From positions 9,114,001 to 9,178,000 of the forward strand of contig NZ_JAPEOK010000001.1 of the NCBI RefSeq assembly GCF_026341515.1: 64,000 bases of DNA, read 5' to 3'. The stretch is from Streptomyces sp. NBC_00878. GTDB lineage: Bacteria; Actinomycetota; Actinomycetes; Streptomycetales; Streptomycetaceae. The notes under the pieces were generated by a model that saw only the letters and a program-made list of their open reading frames with translations, was not told the origin of the DNA and ran no database searches. The stretch's first letter is position 1, and each line of letters opens with the position of its first letter. Both the position numbers and the translations under genes were made by a program. Below, piece after piece: positions 17,675 to 26,416 of the stretch.

Positions 17675-18367
17675 GAACTTCGGGTTCCAGGGCACGACCG
17701 TGAAGTCGCCCGTGCCCTTCTTGACCTTCTCGAAGGGCGCGGAGCCGACGCACTTGGGCAGGTCCTTCGTCTCGACGGGGTTTCCGGTGGAGGCCCAGCT
17801 GTAGCCGAGCCGGTCGCGTCCTCCGGTGTCGTGCACCGTGATGCCGACCCGTGTGCCCTTGGCGCCGGGCAGGTCGGAATCGGTGACGACACCGGAGACG
17901 ACGGCCACCTTGCCGCCGGTGACGAGGCAGTCCACCTCGGCCTTCGCCCAGGCACCGTCGCCGTCGGCGTAGTGGCTCCACTCGAAGGTGCCGGTGGCCT
18001 TCAGCGGATCGTCGTTGTTCTTCGCCGCCAGATGCGCGTCGAAGGAGAACGTGATGTCGTCCCCGGCGGACCGGTACAGCTTCGCGCTGCCGGTGAGCGC
18101 GGCGGCCTCACGCCGCGGCTCACCGGACGCGGCGGCGGGGGCCGACCCGGAGGCGGTGGACGGCACTGCGATGGCGGGCGGTGCTGCGCTCGCTGAGGCG
18201 ACTGAGGCGACTGAGGTGTCTGGGGTGTCTGAGGAAGCTTTGCTGCTGGAGGCGGCTGCGCTGCTGTTCGACGGCGTGGCGGAGGCAGTGGCAGTGGCTG
18301 ACGCGGCGGCCCCGGCGGTGAGGAGCAGCGCGGCACCGAGCACGGCGGTCTTCGTACGGCGGTTCAT
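17672..18367 (-). CDS. Secreted protein of unknown function
   Basis: 231 residues with a Sec signal peptide (MNRRTKTAVLGAALLLTAGAAASATA), a Ser/Ala/Thr-rich low-complexity linker to about residue 90, and a C-terminal globular domain (LTGSAKLYRSAGDDITFSFDAHLA... HDTGGRDRLGYSW ... KCVGSAPFEKVKKGTGDFTVVP) with two cysteines that could form a disulfide. I do not recognise the domain. The start at 18367 is preferred over 18535 because it gives the signal peptide and the longer version would be coded by a tandem repeat. The TAG stop lies in the right end of the MITE-like element, so the original C terminus may have been altered. Confidence 0.72.
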   Translation of the reverse strand: MNRRTKTAVLGAALLLTAGAAASATATASATPSNSSAAASSSKASSDTPDTSVASVASASAAPPAIAVPSTASGSAPAAASGEPRREAAALTGSAKLYRSAGDDITFSFDAHLAAKNNDDPLKATGTFEWSHYADGDGAWAKAEVDCLVTGGKVAVVSGVVTDSDLPGAKGTRVGITVHDTGGRDRLGYSWASTGNPVETKDLPKCVGSAPFEKVKKGTGDFTVVPWNPKF

Positions 18368-18380
18368 GTCGGCCCTTTCA

Positions 18381-18492
18381 ACGGATCGGCTTGGGTGGAA
18401 CGGTTTCGACGGTTCGGCTTGGACGGTTCGGTTTCGACGGTTCGGCTTCGCCGGTTCGGTTTCGACGGCACGGCTTCGATGGATCGGCGGTC
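18381..18492. repeat. Degenerate 14-bp tandem array upstream of the secreted-protein gene
   Basis: Eight contiguous 14-bp units with consensus ACGGTTCGGYTTCG start 14 bp before (minus-strand sense) the ATG of the secreted protein. The array therefore forms its leader and perhaps promoter spacer. Only a few positions vary. The period equals that of the 1565-1718 array but the sequence is unrelated. Confidence 0.88.
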
Positions 18493-18772
18493 GGCGCGGA
18501 CAGCACTCACTGTCCCGGCGCCGGCGCCGCGCCACATCCCGCCGAAGGCTGCACCGCGCCTCCGCCGCCCGGCGGGGGAGTACGCCCCTGACCTGCGCCT
18601 CTGGGAGGAGGAGCCCTCATACCAGGCGAGCGCAACGGATCGCCGCCGGACCGCCGACGGACGCAACGATTCGTTCACCGGCGCGCAACGGCTCCTCCTT
18701 GTCCGCCCCAGTCCGCCGCCCGTACCGTCTATCTGGCCCCCGAACCCCCTCCGATCCCGGCGAGGAACACGC
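18493..18772. other. Intergenic region before davA
   Basis: Remaining part of the 405-bp divergent gap between the secreted-protein gene and davA. It should contain both promoters. A GAGGA ribosome site precedes davA at about 18762-18766. Apart from GC-rich inverted stretches (GGCGCGG / CCGGCGCCGG) I see no clear operator or RNA element. Confidence 0.5.
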
Positions 18773-19561
18773 ATGCGCACCGCCCTGCTCCAGAGCTCCG
18801 GCCGTCCCGGCTCCGTCGTCGAGAACCTCAAGGTCCTCGACGAGGCCGCGGGCCGTGCCGCCGCCGCGGGCGCCGGGCTCCTCGCCGCCCCGGAGATGTT
18901 CCTGACCGGCTACGCGATCGGCGCCGACGTGCACCGCCTCGCCGAGCCCGCCGACGGCGACGCCGCGGACGCGGTAGCCGAGATCGCCTGCCGGCACGGC
19001 GTGGCCGTCGCCTACGGCTACCCGGAGCGCGCGGCGGAGCTGGTCTTCAACTCGGCCCAGCTGATCTCCGCCGACGGCACGCGCCTCGCCAACTACCGCA
19101 AGACACACCTCTTCGGCTGCTTCGAGCGGGACTGGTTCACCCCCGGCGACGAGCCGGTCGTCCAGGCCGAGCTGGACGGCCTCCGGGTCGGCCTGATGAT
19201 CTGCTACGACGTGGAGTTCCCGGAGAACGTCCGCGCGCACGCCCTCGCCGGTACCGACTTCCTCGTGGTGCCCACGGCCCAGATGCACCCGTTCCAGTTC
19301 GTCGCCGAGTCCGTCGTACCGGTGCGGGCCTTCGAGAACCAGATGTACGTCGCGTACGTCAACAGGGTCGGTGCGGAAGGGGAGTTCGAGTTCGTCGGGC
19401 TCTCCACGCTGGCCGGCCCCGACGGGGGCGCCCGGGCCCGCGCCGGCCGCGGTGAGGAACTCGTCCTCGGTGACGTGGACCCCGCCCTCCTCGCCGCCTC
19501 ACGCGAGGCGAACCCGTACCTGAAGGACCGCCGCCCCGGCCTCTACGGGTCCCTCGTCTGA
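18773..19561 (+). CDS. davA: 5-aminopentanamidase (delta-aminovaleramidase), nitrilase superfamily
   Basis: 262-residue carbon-nitrogen hydrolase that would convert 5-aminopentanamide to 5-aminovalerate plus ammonia. The catalytic triad is visible: E41 in APEMFLTGY, K110 in NYRKTHLFG and C144 in ICYDVEFPE. Length and sequence recall Pseudomonas putida DavA (PEMFLTGYNIG, NYRKTHLFGELD, ICYDIEFPEN, from memory). The ATG at 18773 has GAGGA upstream. The next gene encodes the DavB-like lysine monooxygenase that makes the amide substrate, which strongly supports the specific assignment over a generic amidase. Confidence 0.87.
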   Translation: MRTALLQSSGRPGSVVENLKVLDEAAGRAAAAGAGLLAAPEMFLTGYAIGADVHRLAEPADGDAADAVAEIACRHGVAVAYGYPERAAELVFNSAQLISADGTRLANYRKTHLFGCFERDWFTPGDEPVVQAELDGLRVGLMICYDVEFPENVRAHALAGTDFLVVPTAQMHPFQFVAESVVPVRAFENQMYVAYVNRVGAEGEFEFVGLSTLAGPDGGARARAGRGEELVLGDVDPALLAASREANPYLKDRRPGLYGSLV

Positions 19562-19673
19562 CATCCCCGAGGCCCTCGGGCCACCTCCGGGCAGGCCCCA
19601 GATCCACCGGGCCTGCCCCAGACCCACCAGGCAGCCTCACCACACAGCTTTCCCCGCAAGGAGTCCGTACCCC

Positions 19674-21380
19674 ATGACGTCCACGGTGCCCCCCGCCGTC
19701 CCGCACACCGACGCGCAGCCGCCGATCACCATGTTCGGCCCGGACTTCCCGTACGCGTACGACGGCTTCCTCGCGCATCCCGCGGGCCTGGGCCAGATAC
19801 CGGCCACCGAGTTCGGCGCCGAGGTCGCCGTGATCGGCGGCGGGCTGTCCGGCATCGTGGCCGCGTACGAGCTGATGAAGATGGGGCTCAAGCCCGTCGT
19901 GTACGAGGCCGACCAACTCGGCGGCCGGCTGCGGACGGTGGGCTTCGACGGGTGCGACCCCTCGCTCACCGCCGAGCTGGGCGCGATGCGCTTCCCGCCG
20001 TCCTCCACGGCGCTCCAGCACTACATCGACCTGGCGGGGCTGCGGACCGAACCGTTCCCCAACCCCCTCGCCGAGGCGACGCCCTCGACCGTCGTCGACC
20101 TCAAGGGCGAGTCACACTACGCGACCACCGTCGACGACCTGCCGCAGGTCTACCGCGACGTGATGAACGCGTGGAGCGCCTGCCTCGAAGAGGGCGCCGA
20201 CTTCCGCGACATGAACCGTGCCATGCGCGAGCGCGACGTGCCGCGCATCCGCGAGATCTGGGCAAAGCTCGTCGAGAGGCTCGACGACCAGACCTTCTAC
20301 GGCTTCCTCTGCGCGTCGGAGGCCTTCACATCCTTCCGGCACCGCGAGATCTTCGGCCAGGTCGGCTTCGGCACGGGCGGTTGGGACACGGACTATCCCA
20401 ACTCGATCCTCGAAATCCTGCGTGTTGTCTACACCGAGGCCGACGACCACCACCGAGGCATCGTCGGCGGCAGCCAGCAACTCCCGCTGCGCCTGTGGGA
20501 GCGCGAGCCGGAGAAGATCGTGCACTGGGCGTACGGAACGTCGCTGGCCTCGCTGCACGACGGGACGCCGCGACCGGCCGTGACCCGCCTGCACCGCACG
20601 GCGGGCAACGGGATCACGGTCACCGACGCCTCCGGCGACATCCGTACGTACCGGGCGGCGATCTTCACCGCCCAGTCCTGGATGCTGCTGTCCAAGGTGG
20701 CCTGCGACGACGCGCTCTTCCCGATCGACCACTGGACGGCGATCGAGCGCACCCACTACATGGAGTCCTCGAAGCTCTTCGTGCCGGTCGACCGGCCGTT
20801 CTGGCTGGACAAGGCCGTCGACGACAGGGGAAATCCGACCGGCCGGGACGTGATGTCCATGACCCTCACCGACCGGATGACGCGCGGGACCTACCTCCTC
20901 GCTGACGGTCCCGACAAGCCCGCCGTCATCTGCCTCTCCTACACCTGGTGCGACGACAGCCTGAAGTGGCTGCCGCTGTCCGCGAACGAGCGGATGGAGG
21001 TCATGCTGAAATCGCTCGGCGAGATCTACCCGAACGTCGACATCAGGAAGCACATCATCGGCAACCCGGTGACCGTGTCCTGGGAGAACGAGCCCTACTT
21101 CATGGGCGCGTTCAAGGCCAACCTGCCCGGCCACTACCGCTACCAGCGGCGCCTTTTCACGCACTTCATGCAGGACCGGCTGCCCGAGGACAAGCGGGGC
21201 ATCTTCCTCGCGGGCGACGACATCTCCTGGACGGCGGGCTGGGCCGAGGGCGCCGTCCAGACCGCACTCAACGCCGTGTGGGGCGTCATGCACCACTTCG
21301 GCGGCGCGACGGACCCGGCCAACCCCGGCCCCGGCGACGTGTACGACGAGATCGCGCCGGTGGAACTGCCCGAGGACTGA
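19674..21380 (+). CDS. davB: L-lysine 2-monooxygenase (flavin amine oxidase family)
   Basis: 568-residue FAD enzyme predicted to convert L-lysine and O2 to 5-aminopentanamide and CO2. The dinucleotide-binding motif VIGGGLSGIVAAYE is near residues 52-65, followed by YEADQLGGRLRT. The N-terminal FGPDFPYAYDGFLAHPAGLGQIPA, GAMRFPPSSTA, REIFGQVGFGTGGWD, MTLTDRMTRGTYL and AGDDISWTAGWAEGAVQ segments match my recollection of Pseudomonas DavB throughout. Tryptophan 2-monooxygenases share some of these, so the substrate is inferred mainly from the DavA partner 113 bp upstream. The gene converges on the DUF5995 gene. Confidence 0.87.
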   Translation: MTSTVPPAVPHTDAQPPITMFGPDFPYAYDGFLAHPAGLGQIPATEFGAEVAVIGGGLSGIVAAYELMKMGLKPVVYEADQLGGRLRTVGFDGCDPSLTAELGAMRFPPSSTALQHYIDLAGLRTEPFPNPLAEATPSTVVDLKGESHYATTVDDLPQVYRDVMNAWSACLEEGADFRDMNRAMRERDVPRIREIWAKLVERLDDQTFYGFLCASEAFTSFRHREIFGQVGFGTGGWDTDYPNSILEILRVVYTEADDHHRGIVGGSQQLPLRLWEREPEKIVHWAYGTSLASLHDGTPRPAVTRLHRTAGNGITVTDASGDIRTYRAAIFTAQSWMLLSKVACDDALFPIDHWTAIERTHYMESSKLFVPVDRPFWLDKAVDDRGNPTGRDVMSMTLTDRMTRGTYLLADGPDKPAVICLSYTWCDDSLKWLPLSANERMEVMLKSLGEIYPNVDIRKHIIGNPVTVSWENEPYFMGAFKANLPGHYRYQRRLFTHFMQDRLPEDKRGIFLAGDDISWTAGWAEGAVQTALNAVWGVMHHFGGATDPANPGPGDVYDEIAPVELPED

Positions 21381-21424
21381 GCGCTCTCCCGGGTGACCAC
21401 CTGGTCAGCCGCCCGGCCTCCGGG

Positions 21425-22123
21425 TCAGTGGTACGCGAGAGGAGTGAGCAGGCACCGGCCCACCAGCCCCACCCCCATATCGAGCCGCTCGACGAACTCC
21501 TCGGCCAGGTCGGGGAGTTCCCGCAGCGCCCACACCGCACGGGCGGCCGACCACGCCGCGTCCCGGGCCCGGTCCAGGCTCCACGCGCCGAGCAGATGGG
21601 TCAGCGGGTCGGCGATCTGGAGCAGATCGGGGCCCGGCATCAGATCTTCGCGGATGCGCTCCTCCAGCGAGACGAGGACATCCCCCACGCGGTCGAACGC
21701 GTCCTCCAGCTCCGCCGGTTCGCAGTCGAGCGTACGACAAGTGTCTACAACCGCGAGCGCCAGATCGTGCCCAATGTGCGCATTGATGCCCGCAAGGGCG
21801 AACTGCAACGGACGTACTCCTGGATGCCGCCGGAGCTGGAACAGCGGCCGCCAGCAGGCGGGGGGACGGCGCTCGTCCGCGACCGCCTCGACGGCCGCCA
21901 GGTAGCGCTCCGCGAACAGTACGTCCAGCGTGATCGCGGCCCGCGCATCGGTGAACTGCCCTGCGTCCAGGCGCCGATCGACCTCTTCGGTGACGGCGAG
22001 ATAGACGCGGTTGAAGACCGCGACACCGTCGCGCTCGGGCCAGATCGCGTCGAGCGCCCGCATCCGGTGCACCACCGCGTCGACGCCGTGCACGCGAGCC
22101 GTGAACTGTTTCAACCGCACCAT
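21425..22123 (-). CDS. DUF5995-family protein
   Basis: 232-residue soluble, mostly helical protein with no signal peptide. The stretch FNRVYLAVTEEV ... FAERYLAAVEA ... RPLQFALAGINAHIGHDLALAVVDTC, with histidines in an NAHIGHDL motif, is the recognisable core of the actinobacterial DUF5995 family; it might bind a metal. Activity unknown. Transcribed towards davB and divergently from the GH6 gene, with a 100-bp intervening region. Confidence 0.78.
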   Translation of the reverse strand: MVRLKQFTARVHGVDAVVHRMRALDAIWPERDGVAVFNRVYLAVTEEVDRRLDAGQFTDARAAITLDVLFAERYLAAVEAVADERRPPACWRPLFQLRRHPGVRPLQFALAGINAHIGHDLALAVVDTCRTLDCEPAELEDAFDRVGDVLVSLEERIREDLMPGPDLLQIADPLTHLLGAWSLDRARDAAWSAARAVWALRELPDLAEEFVERLDMGVGLVGRCLLTPLAYH

Positions 22124-22223
22124 GGGGGCAGGGTCCCAGGCTTAGGGTGTCCGGAGGGCCGCCGGGCCGCACGCTTCCCCAGAACGGGGGAACACGTGGG
22201 CCCCGGAGGAGGGGGAGAACCAC

Positions 22224-23417
22224 GTGTCAGGCCAACGTGCCCAGCGCCTGGCCGAACGCAGGGTGGAGCGCAGGCGCGCCGCCCGGCGCAGCGCCATGGT
22301 CGCCGTGGCGTCCGCGGTCGCCGTGGTCGGCACCGTGACGGGGATGATGTCCGCGCTCGACGAGGGCCGCGGCACCGACGAGGCACGCCCCGACGTGACC
22401 AGTTCACCGCTTCTGCAGCCGCTGCCCGCCGTGCCCACTCCCACGCCCTCGGAGACGTCCGCCTCCCCGTCGCCCTCCCCGTCCAGGACCAAGGCCAAGG
22501 CGAGCCCGAAGCCGTCGAAGACCGAGGCGACGAAGCCGCGGACGGAGCCCGTGTCCGGCCAGCTCTACCGCCACCCCGATTCCAACGTCCTCGACTGGAT
22601 AAGCGACCACCGCGACGACCCGCGCCGCCCGGTGATCGAGTCCCGGATAGCGGCCCAGCCGGCCGCCATGTGGTTCGCGGACTACACGCCGTCGAACATC
22701 ACCTCCCGGGTCAGGGCCGTCACGTCGGCGGGCTCGGCGAGGGGCCAGGTCCCGGTCGTCGTCCCGTACGCGATCTCGAACCGCGACTGCGGCGGTGCCT
22801 CGCAGGGCGGTGCGCCGGACCTCGGGGCGTACGACGGATGGATCGACAAGTTCGCGGCCGGCCTTGGCTCCGACGACGTCATCGTGATCCTGGAGCCCGA
22901 CGCGATCGCCCAGTCCGACTGCCTCTCCGAAGGCGACCGGGCCGCCCGCTTCGCCTCGCTGGCCCGCGCGGGACGCGTCCTCAAGACGGCCAACCCGAAT
23001 GCGCGGGTCTACTTCGACGCGGGCCACTCCGGCTGGAACACACCGGAGACGGCGGCCGACCTGCTGCGCCGGGCCGGTGCCGCGTCCGCCGCCTCCTCGG
23101 ACGGCATCTTCAGCAACGTCTCCAACTTCCACCGGACGAGCGACGAGGTCGCCTACGTCCGCCGGACCCTCGACGCCCTCGGCGGTCCCGCGAGCCTGGG
23201 CGGCGTCATCGACACCAGCCGCAACGGCAACGGCGCCCCGCCCGCCGGCGTGTGGTGCGACCCCGAGGGCCGGAAGCTCGGACAGGCACCGACCCTGCGC
23301 ACCGGAGAGGCCAGGATCGACGCCTATCTGTGGGTGAAGCTGCCCGGGGAGTCCGACGGCTGTCAGGGCGCGCCGGGCACGTTCGCACCCGACTACGCCT
23401 ACGACTTGGCACGCTGA
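22224..23417 (+). CDS. Glycoside hydrolase family 6 (secreted or membrane-anchored glucanase)
   Basis: 397 residues. A basic N terminus precedes one hydrophobic segment (MVAVASAVAVVGTVTGMMSAL), then a Pro/Ser/Thr/Lys-rich linker to about residue 112 and a GH6 catalytic domain. GH6 hallmarks are VVVPYAISNRDCGGAS, VIVILEPDAIAQSDC and the late WVKLPGESDGC; family enzymes cleave beta-1,4-glucans with inversion. The signal segment may act as an uncleaved anchor. GTG start with GGAG upstream. In Streptomyces, GH6 proteins can also act on the organism's own cellulose-like surface glucans, so the role may be degradative or developmental. Confidence 0.85.
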   Translation: MSGQRAQRLAERRVERRRAARRSAMVAVASAVAVVGTVTGMMSALDEGRGTDEARPDVTSSPLLQPLPAVPTPTPSETSASPSPSPSRTKAKASPKPSKTEATKPRTEPVSGQLYRHPDSNVLDWISDHRDDPRRPVIESRIAAQPAAMWFADYTPSNITSRVRAVTSAGSARGQVPVVVPYAISNRDCGGASQGGAPDLGAYDGWIDKFAAGLGSDDVIVILEPDAIAQSDCLSEGDRAARFASLARAGRVLKTANPNARVYFDAGHSGWNTPETAADLLRRAGAASAASSDGIFSNVSNFHRTSDEVAYVRRTLDALGGPASLGGVIDTSRNGNGAPPAGVWCDPEGRKLGQAPTLRTGEARIDAYLWVKLPGESDGCQGAPGTFAPDYAYDLAR

Positions 23418-23419
23418 CC

Positions 23420-23459
23420 GACCCGCCGACCCGCCGACCCGCCGACCCGCCGACCCGCG
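23420..23459. repeat. 8-bp direct repeat GACCCGCC, five copies
   Basis: Four exact copies and one variant directly after the GH6 stop codon, in the 50-bp gap to the convergent MFS gene. A simple slippage-prone tract; no recognised role. Confidence 0.85.
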
Positions 23460-23467
23460 CGGCCGGT

Positions 23468-24682
23468 TCAGGGCCTGGGGTCCGGAACCTTCGCGTCCGC
23501 CGGGGCGACCTTCCCGCCGCTCTGGCGGCCGCTGGTGCGCAGCACGCCCGCGAACGCGGCGACGCCGCAGGTCAGCACCGTCACCAGGACGAAGGACGTC
23601 ACCAGACTCGTCGCGTCCGCCACCGTGCCGATCGCGGACGGCGCGATCAGACCCGAGGTGTACGTGATGGTCGCGACGCCCGCGATGGCCTGGGACGGGT
23701 TGGGGCCGCTGCGACCGGCCGCGGCGAAGCAGAGCGGGACCACGACGGCGATACCGAGGCCCAGCAGCGCGAAGCCCGTCATGGCCACGGCGGCGCTCTG
23801 GGCGACCACGACGAGCAGCGCACCGAGGGCCGCCAGGACACCGCTGACGCGTACCGTACGGACCGGACCGAAGCGGTCCACCACCGCGTCGCCCGCGAAC
23901 CGCCCGATCGCCATGGTGAGCGCGAAGCCCGTCGTGCACGCGGCCGCGACCCCCGCCGAGCTGTCGAGGACGTCCCGCAGATACACCGCCGACCAGTCCA
24001 GGCTCGCCCCCTCCGCGAACACCGCGCAGAAGCCGATCGCGCCGATGAGCAGCGCCGACTTCGGAGGCAGCGCGAAGCGCGGGGGCGGTTCCTCGTCCTC
24101 GGTGGGACGCAGGTCCAGCACCCACTGACAGGCGGCCACACCGAGCAGCGTGAGCGTCACCGCCGCGAGCGCGTGGTGCAGGCGCGCGTCCGAGCCCAGA
24201 TGGGCGGCGAGCGTGCCTGCCGCCGAGCCGATCAGGGCGCCCGCGCTCCACATGCCGTGCAGCCCGGACATGATCGACTTGTCGAGCCGGTTCTCGATCT
24301 CGACGCCCAGCGCGTTCATCGCCACATCGGCCATGCCCGCCGTCGCGCCGTAGACGAACAGGGCCGCGCACAGGGTGACCAGGTTCGGCGCGAGCGCCGG
24401 GAGGACGAGGGCGAGCGTCCACAGCGAGATCAGGCCGCGCAGGGCCGCGCGGGCGCCGAAGCGGTGGCTGACGCTGCCCGCGAGCGGCATGGCCACGGAG
24501 GCGCCGATCGCGGGGAAGGCGAGCGCCAGGCCGAGTTGGCCCGGGCTCACGGAGGCGTGGTCCTGGATCCACGGGACGCGGGTCGCGAACGAACCGGTGA
24601 CCGCGCCGTGCACGGCGAACACCGCCGCCACGGCGTACCGGGAGCGCCTCACCTCTCGCTGGTCGTAGACCACGTCACTCAT
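23468..24682 (-). CDS. MFS transporter
   Basis: 404-residue major facilitator protein with twelve hydrophobic segments. The first loop reads SFATRVPWIQDH, and a mid-protein DWSAVYLRDVLD motif is found in FucP/YbjJ-like carriers that often move sugars. ATG 24682 is the natural start; the longer frame upstream is the complement of the ROK gene. It diverges from the ROK regulator, sharing the operator at 24738-24760, so the ROK protein probably controls it. Confidence 0.85.
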   Translation of the reverse strand: MSDVVYDQREVRRSRYAVAAVFAVHGAVTGSFATRVPWIQDHASVSPGQLGLALAFPAIGASVAMPLAGSVSHRFGARAALRGLISLWTLALVLPALAPNLVTLCAALFVYGATAGMADVAMNALGVEIENRLDKSIMSGLHGMWSAGALIGSAAGTLAAHLGSDARLHHALAAVTLTLLGVAACQWVLDLRPTEDEEPPPRFALPPKSALLIGAIGFCAVFAEGASLDWSAVYLRDVLDSSAGVAAACTTGFALTMAIGRFAGDAVVDRFGPVRTVRVSGVLAALGALLVVVAQSAAVAMTGFALLGLGIAVVVPLCFAAAGRSGPNPSQAIAGVATITYTSGLIAPSAIGTVADATSLVTSFVLVTVLTCGVAAFAGVLRTSGRQSGGKVAPADAKVPDPRP

Positions 24683-24737
24683 TCTCCCGGCCCCTCCCCG
24701 TCCTCTTCCTGTCCTCTCCCCACTGTGCTGCCGTAAA

Positions 24738-24760
24738 CTATCAGGAACCCTGCCTGATAG
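24738..24760. promoter_or_regulatory. Inverted repeat CTATCAGG-N7-CCTGATAG, likely ROK operator
   Basis: Perfect 8-bp arms separated by 7 bp in the 133-bp gap between the divergent MFS and ROK genes. It is AT-rich relative to the genome. ROK-family repressors bind such palindromes and respond to sugars or sugar phosphates, so joint control of both genes is inferred. Confidence 0.7.
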
Positions 24761-24815
24761 ATAGGCGGTATCGGGCCGCGCCGCCCCGGCCCCACCGATC
24801 TGGAAGGATCCCGGC

Positions 24816-26045
24816 ATGCCCGCATCACCGAGCACCGCCCGGGCCATCAACGACCGGCTCGCCCTGCGTCTCCTCCAGCAGGAGGGCCCTTTGACGGCAG
24901 GGCAGTTGAAGCAGCTCACCGGCCTGTCCCGGCCTTCGGTCGCCGACCTCGTAGAACGCCTGGCCGCGGCCGGACTCATCGGCGTCGTGGGGGAGTCGGG
25001 CACCCGGCGCCGCGGCCCGAACGCCAAGCTGTACGGGATCGTCGCCGACCGGGCGCACCTGGCCGCACTGGACGTACGGACCGAGGGCGTGGCCGTCCTC
25101 GTGTCGGATCTGCTGGGCTCGGTGCTGGCCGAGGCGTCGGTGCCGATCGGCGACGAGACGGACACCGGGCCCGCCGTCGAGCAGGCGGTCGCGCTGGTCG
25201 AACGTACGGCCAAGGAGGCCGGCGTCGAGCGGCTGCACACCATCGGTGTCGGAGCCCCGGGACTGATCGACCCCGCCACCGGCGAACTCCGCGGCTCCTC
25301 GGGGCTGCCCGAATGGCACCGCCGCCTCGTCGCGGCGTTGCAGGAGCGACTCCCGGCCCGCGTCCTCGTCGAGAACGAGACCAACCTCGCCGCGCTGGCC
25401 GAGCAGCGCGACGGAGCCGCACGGGACCGCGACACCTTCGTCCTGCTCTGGCTCGGCCACGGCATCGGCGCGGCCGTCGTCCTCGACGACGTCCTGCGGC
25501 GAGGTGCCTCCGGCGGTACGGGCGAGATCGGCTTCCTGCCGGTGCCGGGTACGAACGGCCTGCCGTCCGCGACGGACTGCGAGGGCGGTTTCAACTCCCT
25601 CGCGGGCGCCGCGGCGATCACCGAACTGGCGGCCCGGCACGGGATCGTGGCGCCCGCCGTGTCCCACGAACCGCATGCGGCGGCGCTGGTGCGGGAGGCG
25701 GTGCGGCGGGAGGCGGTGACGGGGGTCGCGGTGGGGCGGGTCGCGGCCGACGCCGGGGAGCCCTCGGCTTCGGGATTCCTCGACACGCTCGCCGATCGCG
25801 TCGTCCTCGGGGCCGCGTCCGTCGTCGCCGTGCTGGACCCGGGATGCGTGGTCCTCGCGGGCGAGATCGGCGGGGCGGGCGGCGAGGCGCTGGCCGCCCG
25901 TGTCCAGGACCGGGTCGGCCGAATGTCGCCGCTGCCCACCGAGGTGCGGGCCGGCACCCTCGGCGGCGGCGCCGTGCTCCGCGGGGCGCTGCTGATGGCG
26001 CGGGACGGGGCCCAGGACGAACTGTTCGCACCTCCGGAGAGGTGA
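24816..26045 (+). CDS. ROK-family transcriptional regulator
   Basis: 409 residues. N-terminal winged HTH (LRLLQQEGPLTAGQLKQLTGLSRPSVADLVERL, in two stretches around 15-50) followed by a ROK sugar-kinase-like fold (IGVGAPGLIDPATGEL; VENETNLAALAEQ; GHGIGAAVVLDDVLRRGASGGTGEIGFLPV). The zinc-binding cysteine cluster of ROK kinases is reduced to TDCEGGFNSL, and the protein is probably a regulator without kinase activity. Divergent from an MFS transporter with a shared palindrome. Confidence 0.87.
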   Translation: MPASPSTARAINDRLALRLLQQEGPLTAGQLKQLTGLSRPSVADLVERLAAAGLIGVVGESGTRRRGPNAKLYGIVADRAHLAALDVRTEGVAVLVSDLLGSVLAEASVPIGDETDTGPAVEQAVALVERTAKEAGVERLHTIGVGAPGLIDPATGELRGSSGLPEWHRRLVAALQERLPARVLVENETNLAALAEQRDGAARDRDTFVLLWLGHGIGAAVVLDDVLRRGASGGTGEIGFLPVPGTNGLPSATDCEGGFNSLAGAAAITELAARHGIVAPAVSHEPHAAALVREAVRREAVTGVAVGRVAADAGEPSASGFLDTLADRVVLGAASVVAVLDPGCVVLAGEIGGAGGEALAARVQDRVGRMSPLPTEVRAGTLGGGAVLRGALLMARDGAQDELFAPPER

Positions 26046-26416
26046 GACCGCCTCCGGGGAGGCGACGGCCGCCCGGGGGTCCGGCGGTCGCCTCCGGCGA
26101 GGTGACCAGGGCGGTCGGTGTCCGGGATCGGAGACCCGGCGGCGGGGCAAGGGCCTCCGTCACCGCCGCCGGGTCGTTCTGGGGACGGGCCGGCGAACGC
26201 GGAGCCCGAAAAGGCATCAGTGAACGCAGACCCTAAAGTGGACTAGACCACAGCGTCAAATAGGTATGGACCAATGGTAAGGCGCCGTGTCCGAACGGTA
26301 GTTGGTCCTTCGTGAGTGTTCAGTGAAGTCCATCTGCACGCCCTGTGAGGCAGCCCACAGCATTCGCCCGCATGGGCGTCGATCAGGCGTGGCACACTGA
26401 GTCTGTACCAGAAGCA
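26046..26416. other. Gap between the ROK gene and the FMN riboswitch
   Basis: About 370 bp without a convincing gene. It holds a dre-like palindrome at 26237-26252 and should contain the promoter of the rib transcript upstream of the aptamer. The stretch 26290-26410 (GTTGGTCCTTCGTGAG... GGCACACTGAGTCTGTACC) is the best place for that promoter, but I cannot mark -35/-10 boxes with confidence. Confidence 0.5.
26237..26252. promoter_or_regulatory. dre-like site (DasR-type palindrome)
   Basis: AGTGGACTAGACCACA matches the recalled DasR-responsive element AGTGGTCTAGACCACT at 14 of 16 positions. DasR is the GntR regulator of N-acetylglucosamine and chitin metabolism. It lies 180 bp upstream of the FMN riboswitch and 190 bp after the ROK stop, so the controlled gene is unclear. 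Confidence 0.45.

Noticed and set aside
19562..19673. Short repeats CCACCGGGCCTGCCCCAGA between davA and davB as regulatory element
   Set aside because: Only two loose copies in GC-rich DNA; no symmetry or spacing argument.
20948..24736. 1262-codon plus-strand frame crossing davB, DUF5995, GH6 and MFS genes
   Set aside because: Spans four supported genes on both strands with an Arg-rich, motif-free translation; shadow frame.
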